Of a stretch of 64,000 bases of DNA, positions 9,293-20,226 are shown piece by piece. The notes below the pieces were generated by a model, which ran no database searches, had not been told where the DNA came from, and was given only the letters and a program-made list of their open reading frames with translations. Numbering within the stretch: position 1 is the stretch's first letter; each line of letters begins with the position of its first letter. The stretch lies in the NCBI RefSeq assembly GCF_001950255.1, contig NZ_BDJK01000055.1, forward strand, positions 300,192 to 364,191, in the 5' to 3' direction. Source of the stretch: Carboxydothermus pertinax. GTDB lineage: Bacteria > Bacillota > Z-2901 > Carboxydothermales > Carboxydothermaceae. A program made the translations under genes and the position numbers.

Positions 9293-10059
9293 AAAACCAC
9301 ATCCTTAAAATTAAATACAGGTCCATCCTGACAAACTTTTTTGTAAATTATCCCATCTTTATTTTTTAGTTGAACCGCACAACCCAAGCAGGCCCCAAAA
9401 CCACATGCCATATAGCTTTCTAAGGAAACTTCAATTAACCCTGGAAAGTCTTTGAGAATTGGTTTTACAGCCTTTAACATCCCCATGGGTCCGCAAAGGT
9501 AAATTTGGTCATAAGCCATAATTTCTTTAGTTAAAAGCCCGTCTCGAACTGACCCTCGATTTCCCAAGCCCGGCTCTTCACAATACACTTCCATCTCCTT
9601 TTTAAATTTACTATAGATTTCAGCAATAAACTGCCGAGCATTTCTTACGCCGTAGAGAAAGCTTACTTTTCCTCCATCTTCAATTATTCTCTTGGCAAGA
9701 AAATTTAAAGGAGCTACTCCAATACCACCGGCAATAAGAAGACTTTTCCCAGGCCTCCTGGTAAAACCCCGGCCTAAAGGTAAGAGCATACTAATTTCTT
9801 GGCCAGGATTTATCTCTCCCAGAGCTTTTGTTCCCCTACCAACCACTTTTACATAAAAAGTTACCATGCCCGTTTTTATATCTAAATCAGCAAAGCTAAA
9901 GGGGCGCCTCAAATAAACCCCTTTAGCTTCAACTTTGAGCATGGCAAAACTTCCAGGATCGATAAAAGCTAAAATTTTTTCCGAAAGGTAGACTTTTAGT
10001 TTAAAAATTTCCTCGGTTATAAACTGTTTATCCACCACTACACCTTTTAAATCCTGCAT
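9289..10059 (-). CDS. pyrK: Dihydroorotate dehydrogenase electron-transfer subunit
   Basis: PyrK passes electrons from the PyrD FMN to NAD+ through FAD and a [2Fe-2S] cluster. The 256-residue protein has the FAD motif RRPFSF at 51-56 and the glycine-rich GGIGVAPL near 111-118. Four cluster cysteines sit at 219, 224, 227 and 243, in ACGFGACLGC and VCQDGPVF. It lies between carB and pyrD, the usual Firmicute order. Confidence 0.95.
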   Translation of the reverse strand: MQDLKGVVVDKQFITEEIFKLKVYLSEKILAFIDPGSFAMLKVEAKGVYLRRPFSFADLDIKTGMVTFYVKVVGRGTKALGEINPGQEISMLLPLGRGFTRRPGKSLLIAGGIGVAPLNFLAKRIIEDGGKVSFLYGVRNARQFIAEIYSKFKKEMEVYCEEPGLGNRGSVRDGLLTKEIMAYDQIYLCGPMGMLKAVKPILKDFPGLIEVSLESYMACGFGACLGCAVQLKNKDGIIYKKVCQDGPVFNFKDVVL

Positions 10060-10070
10060 AAGCTCTCTCC

Positions 10071-13000
10071 TTAATGGTAGTCTTGAAGAGCATAAACCTT
10101 AATTTCTTCTTCCTTGTTCAACAAGTACCCTAACATATTTGCCATAGCTCTGGCGGTATCCAAAGAGGTAAGACAGGGAACACCCAATTCCACCGCCGTA
10201 CGGCGGATTCTAAACCCTTCTTTTTCCGGTTGGCTACCGGAGGTTAAGGTGTTGATAACCAACTGAATCTGGTCATCACGCAGCAAATCAAGAATATTAT
10301 AAGTGCCTTCAGAGAGTTTTTTTACTTTTACCGTTTCTAATCCCTTACTGGCTAGAAAGCTTGCAGTACCCTCAGTAGCAAAAATTCTAAATCCTAGGTC
10401 AGTAAATTTTTTAATAATCGGATACGCTTCTTCTTTATCCCGGTCGGAGATAGTTGCCAGCACAGTGCCTTTTAACGGCACTTTTATTCCCGCTGCAATT
10501 AAAGCTTTATAAAGGGCTTCGGGAAACGTTTCCGCCACCCCCATAACCTCTCCGGTAGATTTCATTTCTGGTCCTAAAGTTACATCCAAATTGGTAAGTT
10601 TAGCAAAGGAGAAAACTGGAGCCTTTACGCCCCACAATTTTCTCGGTGGTAAAATTCCTCCTTTATAACCAATTTCCTTTAAGGTTTTACCCAAGGATAA
10701 CAGTGTTGCAATTTTAACCATCGGAACACCCGTTATTTTACTTAAAAAAGGAATTGTTCTACTGGCCCTAGGATTTACCTCTAAAACATAAAGTTCATTT
10801 TCAAAGACCACATACTGAATGTTTAAAAGCCCTTTAATTCCTAAACCTAAGGCGATTTTCCTGGTATAGTCATAAATTCTATCAATCATCTCAGGGTTTA
10901 AATGAAGGGTAGGATAAACAGCGATACTATCCCCGGAATGTACCCCTGCCCGTTCAATATGTTCCATAATTCCCGGGATAAAAACTTCAAAACCGTCTGC
11001 CAAAGCATCAACCTCTATTTCCAAACCTTCCAAATAGCGGTCAATTAATACCGGATGTTCAGGCGAAATTTGGGCAGCCCAGCTCATATAACTTTTTAAT
11101 TCTTCTTCGTCATAAACAATCTCCATCGCCCGCCCTCCTAAGACATATGAAGGACGTACCACTACCGGAAAGCCTATTTCTTTTGCAGTTTCAATTGCCT
11201 GGGAAATAGTATAAACTCCTCTTCCTGCGGGTCGTTTTAATCCTAAAATATTTAAAAACGCGTCAAATTTTTGCCGGTCTTCAGCCGTATCGATGGCCTC
11301 GATACTACTGCCGTAAAGCTTTATTCCTTCCTGGGCGAGCGGTTTGGCTAAATTTATAGCCGTCTGCCCACCAAATTGAACCACTACCCCTTCTGGCTTT
11401 TCCTTTTCAATGACATTTATCACATCTTCAAAAGTTAACGGATCAAAATACAGGCGGTCGGAAGTATCAAAATCAGTGCTAACAGTCTCTGGATTGTTAT
11501 TAATGATAATTGCATTGTATCCTTCTTCCCTTAATGTCCAAACCGCATGTACCGAACAATAATCAAATTCAATTCCTTGACCAATACGTATTGGTCCAGA
11601 ACCTAAAACCAAGGCTTTTTTGCCAGTAACTTCCCTGGCTTCATTTTCCTTTTCGTAAGTAGAATAAAAGTAAGGAGTCTTGGCTTCAAATTCTCCCGCA
11701 CAAGTGTCAACCATTTTATATACCGGTTTTATCCCATATTTTTCCCGTAATTTTCTTATTTCCTCTTCTTTCATCCCTTTAATGCCAGCAATTTCTCGGT
11801 CGGAAAAATTCATTTTCTTTGCTTGCAATAAAAGTTCCGGGGCTAACTCTTCTTGAGCAATCCGTTGTTCAAACCGTACGATATTTTCGATTTTTTTCAA
11901 GAAAAACTCATCAATTCCTGTAAGTTTATGAAGTTTCTCTAAGCTATAACCTAGAAGTATTGCTTCTCGCACATAAAAGAGGCGCTCATCATCAGGGTAT
12001 TTTAGCTTTTCCTCAAGTTTAGTAGGATCCAAGTCTTTCTTAAAAAGACCAGCAACACCTATTTCTAATGAACGTAATGCTTTATTTAAAGCCCCTTCAA
12101 AAGTTCGATCAATTCCCATTACCTCACCGGTTGCCTTCATTTGAGTACCAATTCTTTTATCCATACTCTTAAACTTATCAAAAGGCCACCGGGGTATTTT
12201 TACTACTACATAGTCTAAAGCTGGTTCAAACGCCGCAGTGGTTTTACCAGTTACAGCATTGGTAATTTCTGGTAGTGTTAGCCCTACGGCAATTTTTGCC
12301 GCAACCTTGGCAATGGGATACCCTGTTGCTTTAGATGCTAAAGCGCTGGAACGAGAAACTCTAGGATTTACTTCAATTACATAATACTTAAAGCTATTTG
12401 GGTCTAAGGCAAACTGAACATTACAGCCACCTTCTATTTTAAGAGCACGGATGATTTTTAACGCCGCATTTCTTAAAAGTTGATATTCTTTGTCGGCTAA
12501 AGTTTGGGAAGGAGCTACCACAATTGAGTCTCCGGTATGCACCCCTACCGGGTCAATATTTTCCATATTACAAACTATAATTGCATTATCCCTAGAATCC
12601 CTTAGAACCTCATACTCAATTTCTTTCCAGCCCGCAACACTCTTTTCCACCAATACCTGGTGAATTAAACTTTGTTTAAGCCCTCTTTTGCATATTTCCA
12701 AAAACTCATGGTCGTTATTCGCAATTCCTCCTCCAGAACCCCCAAGGGTATAAGCCGGGCGAATAATCACTGGATAACCAATACTTCGAGCAAAGCTCAG
12801 ACCTTCTTCTTCATCGGTGACTATCGCACTTTCTGGAACCGGCTCTCCAATGGCTTGCATAGTTTCCTTAAAAAGCTCCCGATCTTCCGCTTTTTTTATA
12901 GCTGAGAGAGAGGTCCCAAGGATTTGAACCTTTTCCCGCTGTAAAATGCCCTTTTCAAAGAGCTCAAAAGTTAAATTTAATCCCGCCTGACCGCCTAAAG

Positions 13001-13265
13001 TTGCGACAATTCCCTGAGGCTTTTCTTTTACAATAACTTTCTCTAAAAACTCCACCGTTAAAGGCTCAAGGTAAACTCTATCGGCAATATTGGCATCAGT
13101 CATTATGGTTGCTGGATTACTGTTAACTAAGACCACCTCATAGCCTTCTTCTTTTAAAGCCCGACAAGCCTGGGTACCAGCATAGTCAAATTCCGCCGCT
13201 TGTCCTATGACAATTGGTCCTGAGCCTATTACCATAACTTTTTGGATATCTGTTCTTTTTGGCAT
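10071..13265 (-). CDS. carB: Carbamoyl-phosphate synthase large subunit
   Basis: At 1064 residues this is a full-length CarB with two homologous synthetase halves: the first starts near residue 1 ([19 protein letters not shown]), the second near 550 ([19 protein letters not shown]). Each half has an ATP-grasp domain. A C-terminal MGS-like allosteric domain follows at about 930-1064 ([14 protein letters not shown]). It makes carbamoyl phosphate from bicarbonate, ATP and ammonia delivered by CarA. Position inside the pyr operon suggests the pyrimidine-dedicated or only copy. Confidence 0.96.
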   Translation of the reverse strand: MPKRTDIQKVMVIGSGPIVIGQAAEFDYAGTQACRALKEEGYEVVLVNSNPATIMTDANIADRVYLEPLTVEFLEKVIVKEKPQGIVATLGGQAGLNLTFELFEKGILQREKVQILGTSLSAIKKAEDRELFKETMQAIGEPVPESAIVTDEEEGLSFARSIGYPVIIRPAYTLGGSGGGIANNDHEFLEICKRGLKQSLIHQVLVEKSVAGWKEIEYEVLRDSRDNAIIVCNMENIDPVGVHTGDSIVVAPSQTLADKEYQLLRNAALKIIRALKIEGGCNVQFALDPNSFKYYVIEVNPRVSRSSALASKATGYPIAKVAAKIAVGLTLPEITNAVTGKTTAAFEPALDYVVVKIPRWPFDKFKSMDKRIGTQMKATGEVMGIDRTFEGALNKALRSLEIGVAGLFKKDLDPTKLEEKLKYPDDERLFYVREAILLGYSLEKLHKLTGIDEFFLKKIENIVRFEQRIAQEELAPELLLQAKKMNFSDREIAGIKGMKEEEIRKLREKYGIKPVYKMVDTCAGEFEAKTPYFYSTYEKENEAREVTGKKALVLGSGPIRIGQGIEFDYCSVHAVWTLREEGYNAIIINNNPETVSTDFDTSDRLYFDPLTFEDVINVIEKEKPEGVVVQFGGQTAINLAKPLAQEGIKLYGSSIEAIDTAEDRQKFDAFLNILGLKRPAGRGVYTISQAIETAKEIGFPVVVRPSYVLGGRAMEIVYDEEELKSYMSWAAQISPEHPVLIDRYLEGLEIEVDALADGFEVFIPGIMEHIERAGVHSGDSIAVYPTLHLNPEMIDRIYDYTRKIALGLGIKGLLNIQYVVFENELYVLEVNPRASRTIPFLSKITGVPMVKIATLLSLGKTLKEIGYKGGILPPRKLWGVKAPVFSFAKLTNLDVTLGPEMKSTGEVMGVAETFPEALYKALIAAGIKVPLKGTVLATISDRDKEEAYPIIKKFTDLGFRIFATEGTASFLASKGLETVKVKKLSEGTYNILDLLRDDQIQLVINTLTSGSQPEKEGFRIRRTAVELGVPCLTSLDTARAMANMLGYLLNKEEEIKVYALQDYH

Positions 13266-13276
13266 GAGTACCCCCC

Positions 13277-14344
13277 TTATAGCAGTTCTAAAAACAAATC
13301 AAAGATAAAATCTGCATCATTAGGTCCCGGAGCCGCTTCCGGGTGAAACTGGACGGAGAGAATTTTATCCTGGTTATTCCGTAAACCTTCAATGGTATTA
13401 TCATTTAAATTGCGAAACCAAACTTTAAGACCTGTTCCGGCTAAACTCTCTTCTTTTACCGCAAAACCATGATTATGAGAGGTAATAAATACTCTTTGGC
13501 TATCGATTTCCACAACAGGATGATTGCTGCCACGATGCCCAAACTTTAACTTATAAGTTTGGGCTCCATGGGCTAACGCCAGCAGTTGATGGCCAAGACA
13601 AATTCCTAATATTGGAAGTTTGCCAATTAACTTTTTTATAATTAAAATACTTTCCTGTAAATCTTCCGGATCCCCTGGACCATTTGATAATACTAATCCT
13701 TCCGGGGAAAGAGCTAATATTTCTTCGGCTGAAGTTTTAGGTGGCACCACGTATACCTCTGCTCCTCTTTTTAACAACGAGTGCAAAATACTATTTTTAG
13801 CCCCATAATCAACTAAAACCAAGCGGGGTTTTTGACCTGGATAATAAGCAATTTTATCTCCTGCCACCTGATAAGCAAGCTGTTGACCGGAAATATCCGG
13901 TAAAGATTTTACCTTCTCTTTATATTCTGCTAATTTTTCTGGAAAAACCGAAATAATACCTTTCATGACACCGTGAAAACGAATTTTTTTAGTTATTTCC
14001 CGAGTATCAACTCCCGCTAATGTAATGATTTTTTCCTCATAAAGAAATTGTTCCAATCTTTCCAGCTTACGCCAGTTACTAGGATAATCACACAATTCCC
14101 TCACTACTAGGCCCCGGGCAAAACTTCTCTCCCTTTCCCTGTCTTCGGGAATATAGCCATAATTCCCAATTAGGGGGTAAGTCATAACAATAATTTGTCC
14201 GGCGTAGGAGGGATCAGTTAAAATTTCTTGATATCCTGTCATTCCAGTGTTAAATACCACTTCACCAAAGTTTTCTCCAGTATAACCAAAAATCTCTCCC
14301 TCATACAAAGATCCATCTTCTAAAACTAGCACCCCTTTTTTCAA
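13277..14344 (-). CDS. carA: Carbamoyl-phosphate synthase small (glutaminase) subunit
   Basis: CarA hydrolyses glutamine and channels ammonia to CarB. The 355-residue protein has the N-terminal CPSase small domain ([14 protein letters not shown], then [20 protein letters not shown]). A class I glutamine amidotransferase domain follows, with the nucleophile in [14 protein letters not shown] and the His/Glu pair in FHPEAAPGP. It starts eleven bases from carB in the order carA-carB and follows pyrC. Confidence 0.96.
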   Translation of the reverse strand: MKKGVLVLEDGSLYEGEIFGYTGENFGEVVFNTGMTGYQEILTDPSYAGQIIVMTYPLIGNYGYIPEDRERERSFARGLVVRELCDYPSNWRKLERLEQFLYEEKIITLAGVDTREITKKIRFHGVMKGIISVFPEKLAEYKEKVKSLPDISGQQLAYQVAGDKIAYYPGQKPRLVLVDYGAKNSILHSLLKRGAEVYVVPPKTSAEEILALSPEGLVLSNGPGDPEDLQESILIIKKLIGKLPILGICLGHQLLALAHGAQTYKLKFGHRGSNHPVVEIDSQRVFITSHNHGFAVKEESLAGTGLKVWFRNLNDNTIEGLRNNQDKILSVQFHPEAAPGPNDADFIFDLFLELL

Positions 14345-14360
14345 CCCGGTGCCCTCCTTT

Positions 14361-15638
14361 CTATTTTCTTTGGTAAACTATTTCTCCTTGATAAATTGTC
14401 ATCACTGGCCAACCCTTTAAGACCTTCCCCAGAAAAGGATTATTCTTTGATTTACTTACTAAAAGATCACTGGTAACTCTTAATTCCAGCCTGGGGTCAA
14501 TTACCGTTAAATTAGCGATATATCCTTTTTTAATTTCCCCCTGTTCCTTTAACTGTAGTATTTTAGCTGGATTTATCGTCATCTTGGTGAGAAGCTTTTC
14601 CAAGGTAATTTTTTTACAAGCTACAAGTTCGGTAAAAAGCACCGGAAAGGCAGTTTCTAAACCTTCCATGCCAAAAGGAGCATCATTAAACTCCACCAGT
14701 TTTTCGTATTGAGCATGAGGAGCATGATCAGTAGCTATTACATCAATACTGTCATTTAGCAATCCTTTTAAAAGAGCGTTTTGGTCTTCTAAACTTCTTA
14801 AAGGAGGATTTACTTTAAAGTTTGTATTATAATCTTTAAGAGCTTCATCATTTAAGACTAAATGATGGGGAGTAACTTCAGCTGTAACTGTAATTCCCTC
14901 TTGTTTGGCTGCTGCCACCAGTTGAACGCCTTCAGCAGTGCTTAGATGAGCAATATGAATTTTCGCCCCCGTTAATTTGGCAATTTGCAGGTCCCGGTAA
15001 AGGGCAACGTTTTCCGCGGCCTTTGGGATCCCTTTTAATCCCAAAACCGTTGACCAGAACCCCTCATTCATAACACCACCATTAGCTAGCGTCGGTTCTT
15101 CCGCATGAGTTATTACTAAAAGTTCTAGGGCTTTAGCGTATTCCAAAGCATGTCTTAATAACGCCCCATCGGTAACCCAATTGCCATCATCGGTAACCGC
15201 AACGGCTCCTGCTTCTTTAAGTTCGTGTAGCTTACTTAATTCCCGCCCAGCTCTTTCTTTGGTAAGACAACCGGAAAACAAGATATTTAGAGGGATAGTT
15301 TTACTTTTTTCTTTCCAGTAATAAACAACGGTTTGATTATCCGGCGGAGGGTCAGTGTTGGGCATCATTAAAACGCTGGTAAAGCCACCGGCTAGAGCAG
15401 CCTTACTTCCCGAATTAATATCTTCTTTATGGGTATATCCTGGGTCACGAAAATGAACATGCATATCAATTAACCCTGGGATTAAATATTTACCTTCAAG
15501 GTCAATAACCTCTACTTTTTCCTGTTTAATCTCCGGTGCTATTTCGACAATTCGTCCTTTAGCGATTAAGATATCTAATTTTTTAATGGCTTGATCTGCC
15601 CCCACTATTACATTGCCATTTTTAAATAGTAACGCCAT
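14361..15638 (-). CDS. pyrC: Dihydroorotase
   Basis: PyrC cyclises carbamoyl aspartate to dihydroorotate. The 425-residue metal-dependent amidohydrolase has the metal-binding HVHFRDPG motif at about residues 61-68, conserved histidines in VITHAEE and IAHLSTAE, and ATDHAPH for the catalytic aspartate. Length and the C-terminal LTVIDPRLE region fit the bacterial class I dihydroorotases. It overlaps the end of pyrB by 17 bases. Confidence 0.95.
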   Translation of the reverse strand: MALLFKNGNVIVGADQAIKKLDILIAKGRIVEIAPEIKQEKVEVIDLEGKYLIPGLIDMHVHFRDPGYTHKEDINSGSKAALAGGFTSVLMMPNTDPPPDNQTVVYYWKEKSKTIPLNILFSGCLTKERAGRELSKLHELKEAGAVAVTDDGNWVTDGALLRHALEYAKALELLVITHAEEPTLANGGVMNEGFWSTVLGLKGIPKAAENVALYRDLQIAKLTGAKIHIAHLSTAEGVQLVAAAKQEGITVTAEVTPHHLVLNDEALKDYNTNFKVNPPLRSLEDQNALLKGLLNDSIDVIATDHAPHAQYEKLVEFNDAPFGMEGLETAFPVLFTELVACKKITLEKLLTKMTINPAKILQLKEQGEIKKGYIANLTVIDPRLELRVTSDLLVSKSKNNPFLGKVLKGWPVMTIYQGEIVYQRK

Positions 15639-16557
15639 TATCGCTTCCCCCCGCTAACAGGTATAAAACCGCCATCCTAACTGCTACACCATTGGTTACT
15701 TGCTCATTAACCATCGCTTGCGGGCTTTCGGCTACATAGTCATCGATTTCCACTCCGCGGTTTATCGGTCCAGGATGAAGAATTAATATTTTTTTGTTTT
15801 GCAGCTGGTTTAATTTTTCCCGGGTAATTCCATACCAATCCCGGTATTCGTCAAAGCCCGTTAAGTAGCCTTTATCCTGCCGTTCTTTTTGAATTCTTAA
15901 AACATTTATGACATCTGCCCAGGCCAGAGTTCGGTCTAAGTTTGTTTCTACCCTAACTCCTAGTTTAGATATTTCTACCGGAATTAGCGAAGGCGGTCCA
16001 CATACGGTAACTTCTGCCCCTAGTTTAAGTAACCCCCAAATATTAGAGCGGGCAACCCGGCTATGAAAAATATCCCCAATGATTGCAACTCTAAGGTCTT
16101 TAATTTTATAAAATTTTTGTTTTATTGTATATAAGTCAAGTAAAGCCTGCGTCGGATGTTCGTGAAATCCATCCCCGGCATTTATTACTGACATTTTGGT
16201 ATGGGCTGCAATAAACTGGGGAACTCCCGATTGCTGATGCCGCACCACTAATATTTCAACTCCCATAGCTTCTATGGTTCGAACAGTATCAATCAGGGAT
16301 TCGCCCTTTTGGACACTGCTTACCGCCACGTTTAAGCTCAAAGTATCAGCACTTAAAAACTTCGCCGCTAATTCAAAAGAACTGCGGGTCCTAGTTGATG
16401 GTTCATAAAAAAGCGTTGCTACAGTTTTTCCCCTTAATGTTGGAACTTTTTTAATATCCCTCATAATAATATCTCGCATTGGACGAGCCGTATCCAAAAT
16501 CGTATTAATTTCTTCTGCCGACAGTTCTTGAAGGCCAAGTAAATGTTTTCGTTTCAC
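15622..16557 (-). CDS. pyrB: Aspartate carbamoyltransferase catalytic subunit
   Basis: PyrB condenses carbamoyl phosphate and aspartate. The 311-residue protein has the carbamoyl-phosphate motif EPSTRTRSSFE, the HPTQALLD motif and LHPGPINRGVEI for aspartate binding. No regulatory pyrI subunit is adjacent, in line with the unregulated Bacillus-type enzyme. Control appears to be at transcription: a PyrR-binding leader and terminator lie directly before this gene, between it and pyrR. Confidence 0.96.
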   Translation of the reverse strand: MKRKHLLGLQELSAEEINTILDTARPMRDIIMRDIKKVPTLRGKTVATLFYEPSTRTRSSFELAAKFLSADTLSLNVAVSSVQKGESLIDTVRTIEAMGVEILVVRHQQSGVPQFIAAHTKMSVINAGDGFHEHPTQALLDLYTIKQKFYKIKDLRVAIIGDIFHSRVARSNIWGLLKLGAEVTVCGPPSLIPVEISKLGVRVETNLDRTLAWADVINVLRIQKERQDKGYLTGFDEYRDWYGITREKLNQLQNKKILILHPGPINRGVEIDDYVAESPQAMVNEQVTNGVAVRMAVLYLLAGGSDNGVTI

Positions 16558-16573
16558 TCCAAAACCTCCTTAT

Positions 16574-16602
16574 AAAAAAACTCCCGGAAGGCCCCGGGAG
16601 TT
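16574..16602 (-). terminator. Attenuator terminator in pyrR-pyrB leader
   Basis: On the minus strand a nine-base-pair stem AACTCCCGG / CCGGGAGTT around GGCCTT is followed by a run of T. It lies between the second PyrR site and pyrB, so it acts as the conditional terminator. Confidence 0.88.
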
Positions 16603-16617
16603 AACAAAGTACGTCAA

Positions 16618-16652
16618 CCCCTTTTAGGCCTCTCCGGACCTATTTAAAAGGG
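16618..16652 (-). promoter_or_regulatory. PyrR-binding stem-loop before pyrB
   Basis: The minus strand contains UCCGGAGAGGCC (about 16628-16639), matching the PyrR recognition pattern UCCNGNGAGGYU. It is held in a stem formed by CCCTTTTA and TAAAAGGGG. PyrR bound to UMP would stabilise this anti-antiterminator and favour the terminator at 16574-16602. Confidence 0.85.
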
Positions 16653-16662
16653 TCGCCTTTTA

Positions 16663-17266
<604 letters not shown>

Positions 17267-17291
17267 ATAATATCGTTATTAAACCCTTACC

Positions 17292-17305
17292 AGCCTCACC
17301 GGACT
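17292..17305 (-). promoter_or_regulatory. PyrR-binding site before pyrR
   Basis: The minus strand reads AGTCCGGTGAGGCT, an exact match to the PyrR recognition pattern ARUCCNGNGAGGYU. It lies about 20 bases into the predicted transcript and just upstream of the attenuator terminator. Confidence 0.88.
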
Positions 17306-17331
17306 AGTTTAAAGGTCATTCAGTTATTCTA

Positions 17332-17360
17332 AGATTAACAGTTTTTATTATAGTTGTCAA
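17332..17360 (-). promoter_or_regulatory. Sigma-A promoter of the pyr operon
   Basis: TTGACA and TAATCT are separated by 17 bases on the minus strand, and the -10 element is preceded by TG (extended -10). The expected start is near 17325, leaving a leader of about 110 bases that contains the PyrR site and terminator. Confidence 0.75.
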
Positions 17361-17416
17361 GAAGGAATATCTTTATTGAAGAGCGAAATTATTTGTCGCT
17401 AAAAGGAGGAATTAAA

Positions 17417-17878
17417 ATGAAGAAAGTAGCATTTCATACTATTGTCTTTGATGGAGAAATGAATCCGGTGGTGCTTTTAGTAGATGAAAATCAAGAGTTT
17501 GTTCTCCCTCTTTTCCTTACCCCTAAAGAATTAGAACCTATTCTTTTTTCTTTAGAAAATTTTATTCCCGACCAACCGGAAACTTATAATCTTTTATTGG
17601 AAATTTTAAAAATTAATAATTTAAAAGTAAAAAAATTAACTATAACTGATATCCTTGCGGACAGAGTGTTTTCGGTCCTCTCTGTGTTAAAAGGCCGAAA
17701 AGAACAATTTTATAACTGCCGAATAAACGATGGACTTGCTCTAGCCCTTTATTTTAAAGCTCCAATTTACATTACGGAAAAAGTTGAGTTATCTACTTAT
17801 CCTATAACAAATTTACCAGAAGATCTCGATAAAGAACTTCAACCCTTACTTGAAGAATGGAAAAAAAGCCTTAATTAA
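17417..17878 (+). CDS. Bifunctional nuclease (BFN/DUF151) family protein
   Basis: A 153-residue protein of the DUF151 family. Members have been described as nucleases in plants and bacteria, but the bacterial role is unclear. Family signs are the N-terminal VVLLVDENQEFVLPLFLTPKE, the internal LKINNLKVKKLTITDILADRVFSVL, and RINDGLALALYFKAPIYITEKV near the C-terminus. The start at 17417 is set by AAAAGGAGGA six bases before the ATG; the longer frame from 17354 lacks such a site. It diverges from pyrR and overlaps the end of the pseudouridine synthase gene by eight bases. A small hairpin (AGCGA/TCGCT, 17382-17400) lies just before the ribosome binding site. Confidence 0.8.
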   Translation: MKKVAFHTIVFDGEMNPVVLLVDENQEFVLPLFLTPKELEPILFSLENFIPDQPETYNLLLEILKINNLKVKKLTITDILADRVFSVLSVLKGRKEQFYNCRINDGLALALYFKAPIYITEKVELSTYPITNLPEDLDKELQPLLEEWKKSLN

Positions 17879-18791
17879 TCCTTAACTTCTCCAGAACCTC
17901 TTGAAAGTCTTCCGGTAGCGGAGCAGTAAAATCCAATAATTCTCCCGAACGGGGATGAGTAAAAGAAAGTTTTAAAGCATGGAGCATTTGTCTTTTTAGA
18001 CCAAAGGGGTTACTTTTAGCTCCATACTTGGGATCCCCCAAGACCGGATGACCAAGATAGCTAAAATGTACTCTTATCTGGTGAGTCCGTCCCGTTAACA
18101 GTTTGGCCTTAACTAAAGTAAAACCTTTTTTAAACTCTTCCAGGACAAAATACTCTGTTTGGGCAGGTTTCCCGTGAGACACTACAGCCATCTTCTGCCT
18201 ATCTCTGGGATCACGACCAATTGGTAGGTCAATTAATCCTTTTTTGTTTTTTAGTAAACCATGGACGATTGCCCAGTACTCCCGGATAGCTCTTTTTGTT
18301 TTTATTTGTTCGGCCAACGACTGATGGGCTAAATCATTCTTGGCTACCACCAGTAAACCCGAAGTATCTTTATCTAAGCGGTGAACAATTCCCGGCCGCA
18401 ATACCCCACCAATCCCTGATAAGTTTTGGCAATGATAAAGAAGGGCATTTACCAGTGTGCCTTCCCAGTTTCCCTCAGCGGGATGGACTACCATGCCGGC
18501 TTTTTTGTTTACTACCACCAAATCCTCATCTTCGTAAATAATATCTAAGGGTATTTTTTCAGGAGTCACGGTAAGCTTATGTGGGGGAGGAATTACTACC
18601 GTTATGATCTCCCCCCCTTTGACCTTATAACTTGCTTTCTTATTTATTCCATTAACGTTAACTCTACCTTCAGCAATTAATTTTTGAATAAAGCTTCTCG
18701 ATAAATCTAATTCCTCTTGTTCCGCTAAAAATTTATCAAGCCTAAAGCCGTTAAACTCAGCGCTAACCATAACTTTAATTTCAGCTTCCAT
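17871..18791 (-). CDS. RluA/RluD-family RNA pseudouridine synthase
   Basis: The 306-residue protein has an N-terminal S4 RNA-binding domain (about 15-75, with LDLSRSFIQKLIAEGRVNVNG). The RluA-type catalytic domain carries the aspartate in GIVHRLDKDTSGLLVVAKN. It is closest in pattern to the RluD/YlyB group that modifies 23S rRNA, but the target uridine cannot be told. AAGGAG lies eight bases before the ATG. It directly follows lspA (lspA-rluD order), a common Firmicute pairing and in Bacillus also next to the pyr operon. Confidence 0.92.
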   Translation of the reverse strand: MEAEIKVMVSAEFNGFRLDKFLAEQEELDLSRSFIQKLIAEGRVNVNGINKKASYKVKGGEIITVVIPPPHKLTVTPEKIPLDIIYEDEDLVVVNKKAGMVVHPAEGNWEGTLVNALLYHCQNLSGIGGVLRPGIVHRLDKDTSGLLVVAKNDLAHQSLAEQIKTKRAIREYWAIVHGLLKNKKGLIDLPIGRDPRDRQKMAVVSHGKPAQTEYFVLEEFKKGFTLVKAKLLTGRTHQIRVHFSYLGHPVLGDPKYGAKSNPFGLKRQMLHALKLSFTHPRSGELLDFTAPLPEDFQEVLEKLRIN

Positions 18792-18796
18792 TTTTA

Positions 18797-19231
18797 CTAC
18801 TCCTTCTTAAATAAATACTGGTACGTAAAAAGTAACAGCCCAATGGTAATAAAACTATCGGCTAAGTTAAAGACCGGCCAAAAATGAAAATCCAGAAAAT
18901 CCGTAACTTGCCCCTGGGTAATACGGTCGTAAAAATTCCCCAAGGCCCCACCAAAAATAAGCGCTAAAGAAGTTAAAAGCAAGCGGTTTCTGTTTTTAGT
19001 TACCACCAGATAAATAAGGATACCGCTTAATACAAAAATAGTTATTACAATAAATACTTCTGTTTGATAGGGTAATAAACTAAAAGCTGCTCCAGGATTT
19101 TTGACATGGGTAATACTTAAAAACGGTAATAAATTGAGCGACTGTCCAATTGCAAAATTTTTTATAATATAATATTTCGACAATTGGTCTAGTAAAAAAA
19201 ACACAAAAGAAATAATTAAAAAATACAACAC
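18797..19231 (-). CDS. lspA: Lipoprotein signal peptidase
   Basis: Signal peptidase II cleaves lipoprotein precursors at the lipobox cysteine in the cytoplasmic membrane. The 144-residue protein shows four hydrophobic segments. The catalytic aspartates are visible as D111 in VTDFLDF and D125 in FNLADSF. The N-terminal LDQLSKYYI and central NPGAAFSLL motifs are also typical. Translation starts at GTG behind a GAGG site. A substrate in this window is the BMP lipoprotein at 43.7-44.8 kb. Confidence 0.95.
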   Translation of the reverse strand: MLYFLIISFVFFLLDQLSKYYIIKNFAIGQSLNLLPFLSITHVKNPGAAFSLLPYQTEVFIVITIFVLSGILIYLVVTKNRNRLLLTSLALIFGGALGNFYDRITQGQVTDFLDFHFWPVFNLADSFITIGLLLFTYQYLFKKE

Positions 19232-19242
19232 CTATTTCAACC

Positions 19243-19893
19243 TCACTTTAAATGGTATTCCCGTGGTTTACCTTCATCATCTAAACCTCTATAGTTTTGA
19301 TAAAATACTCCATTATCCCCAACTTCATAGGGGATTGAATCAACCTCTTCAACACTATTATTATTTTCTTCAGGGGGTAAATCTTCATAAAAAATATTTT
19401 CCCTTAAATTAAAGCTAGCTACCGCCTGCCAGGAATCTTCGCCATCAAACATCGTCTGAGTGGTATTATCAAGATTAAATTTCTCCAGAAAAGGGGAAAG
19501 AATTTGTTCCTCGATCGGTCTAATTGAAGGAACAGTTCGTTCTTCAACCTTCTTTTGGCAATCAACGCAACGAATTGCCACGGGATTTGCAAGAAGCCTT
19601 TCTTCCGGAATCTTCTGGCCACAATCGATACATACTCCGTATTTTCCTTGGGAAAGCAAAGCCAAGGCCTCATCTATCTGACGTAGTTTAACTTGCAAAT
19701 TATCAAGCAGCGCTAAATCTTTACTTCTTTCAAAGCTTTCGCTACCTAAATCCCCGGGGTGATTATCATAAAAAGAAAGCTCCTGGATATTTTCAAAAAA
19801 AGGCACTTCTTTAACTTTTTTAAATTCAGCTAATCTCGATTCATACTCCGCCTTTTGCTCCAATAAAAGTTTTTTAAATTTTGCCAGTTCCAT
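19243..19893 (-). CDS. YteA-like TraR/DksA-type zinc-finger protein
   Basis: A 216-residue protein with an N-terminal helical region (about 1-80) and a four-cysteine zinc finger (C88, C91, C109, C112) of the TraR/DksA kind. A C-terminal extension contains DGEDSWQAVASFN and VEEVDSIPYEVGD. The full pattern matches the YteA/YocK family of Firmicutes, which are sporulation-associated or general-stress DksA-like proteins of unknown mechanism. It is next to lspA. Confidence 0.82.
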   Translation of the reverse strand: MELAKFKKLLLEQKAEYESRLAEFKKVKEVPFFENIQELSFYDNHPGDLGSESFERSKDLALLDNLQVKLRQIDEALALLSQGKYGVCIDCGQKIPEERLLANPVAIRCVDCQKKVEERTVPSIRPIEEQILSPFLEKFNLDNTTQTMFDGEDSWQAVASFNLRENIFYEDLPPEENNNSVEEVDSIPYEVGDNGVFYQNYRGLDDEGKPREYHLK

Positions 19894-19907
19894 TTCCCTA
19901 TCTCCTT

Positions 19908-20189
19908 TTAATAGCCAAGCTTTAAACTCACAAGCTTGACAATTTGAGCTATAAAATCACTTATTACAGGTAAATTTAAAACCATCAGATGTTTTAAAAA
20001 ATAAATTAAGACAACACTTACTATTGAAAAACCAACTGCCGCACCAACCCCCCGACCAACTCCTAAAAGAAAATTTAAAAAAATTAGCCTTCCGGGATGT
20101 TCAAGCATTTCCACGTATTCTTTAATTTTAACTTGTTCCAGTTTTAACACTAATTTCTCCACTACAGCGGTTAACTTATCACTCTCCAT
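19908..20189 (-). CDS. DUF5665-like small membrane protein
   Basis: A 93-residue protein with an N-terminal charged helix (residues about 1-35). A hydrophobic region FLNFLLGVGRGVGAAVGFSIVSVVLIYFL, about 38-66, probably forms one or two membrane segments. This layout resembles the DUF5665 family. No function is known to me. The ATG at 20189 follows AGGGG; a GTG-rich extension upstream is less likely. It lies downstream of the UPF0210/ACT genes and upstream of the zinc-finger gene. Confidence 0.65.
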   Translation of the reverse strand: MESDKLTAVVEKLVLKLEQVKIKEYVEMLEHPGRLIFLNFLLGVGRGVGAAVGFSIVSVVLIYFLKHLMVLNLPVISDFIAQIVKLVSLKLGY

Positions 20190-20226
20190 CACAACCCCTG
20201 CTTTCAAATTTATTATAGCCAAATCA

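Noticed and set aside
8883..9308. 141-residue plus-strand frame opposite pyrD
   Set aside because: Antisense shadow of pyrD with serine-rich low-complexity translation and no start signals.
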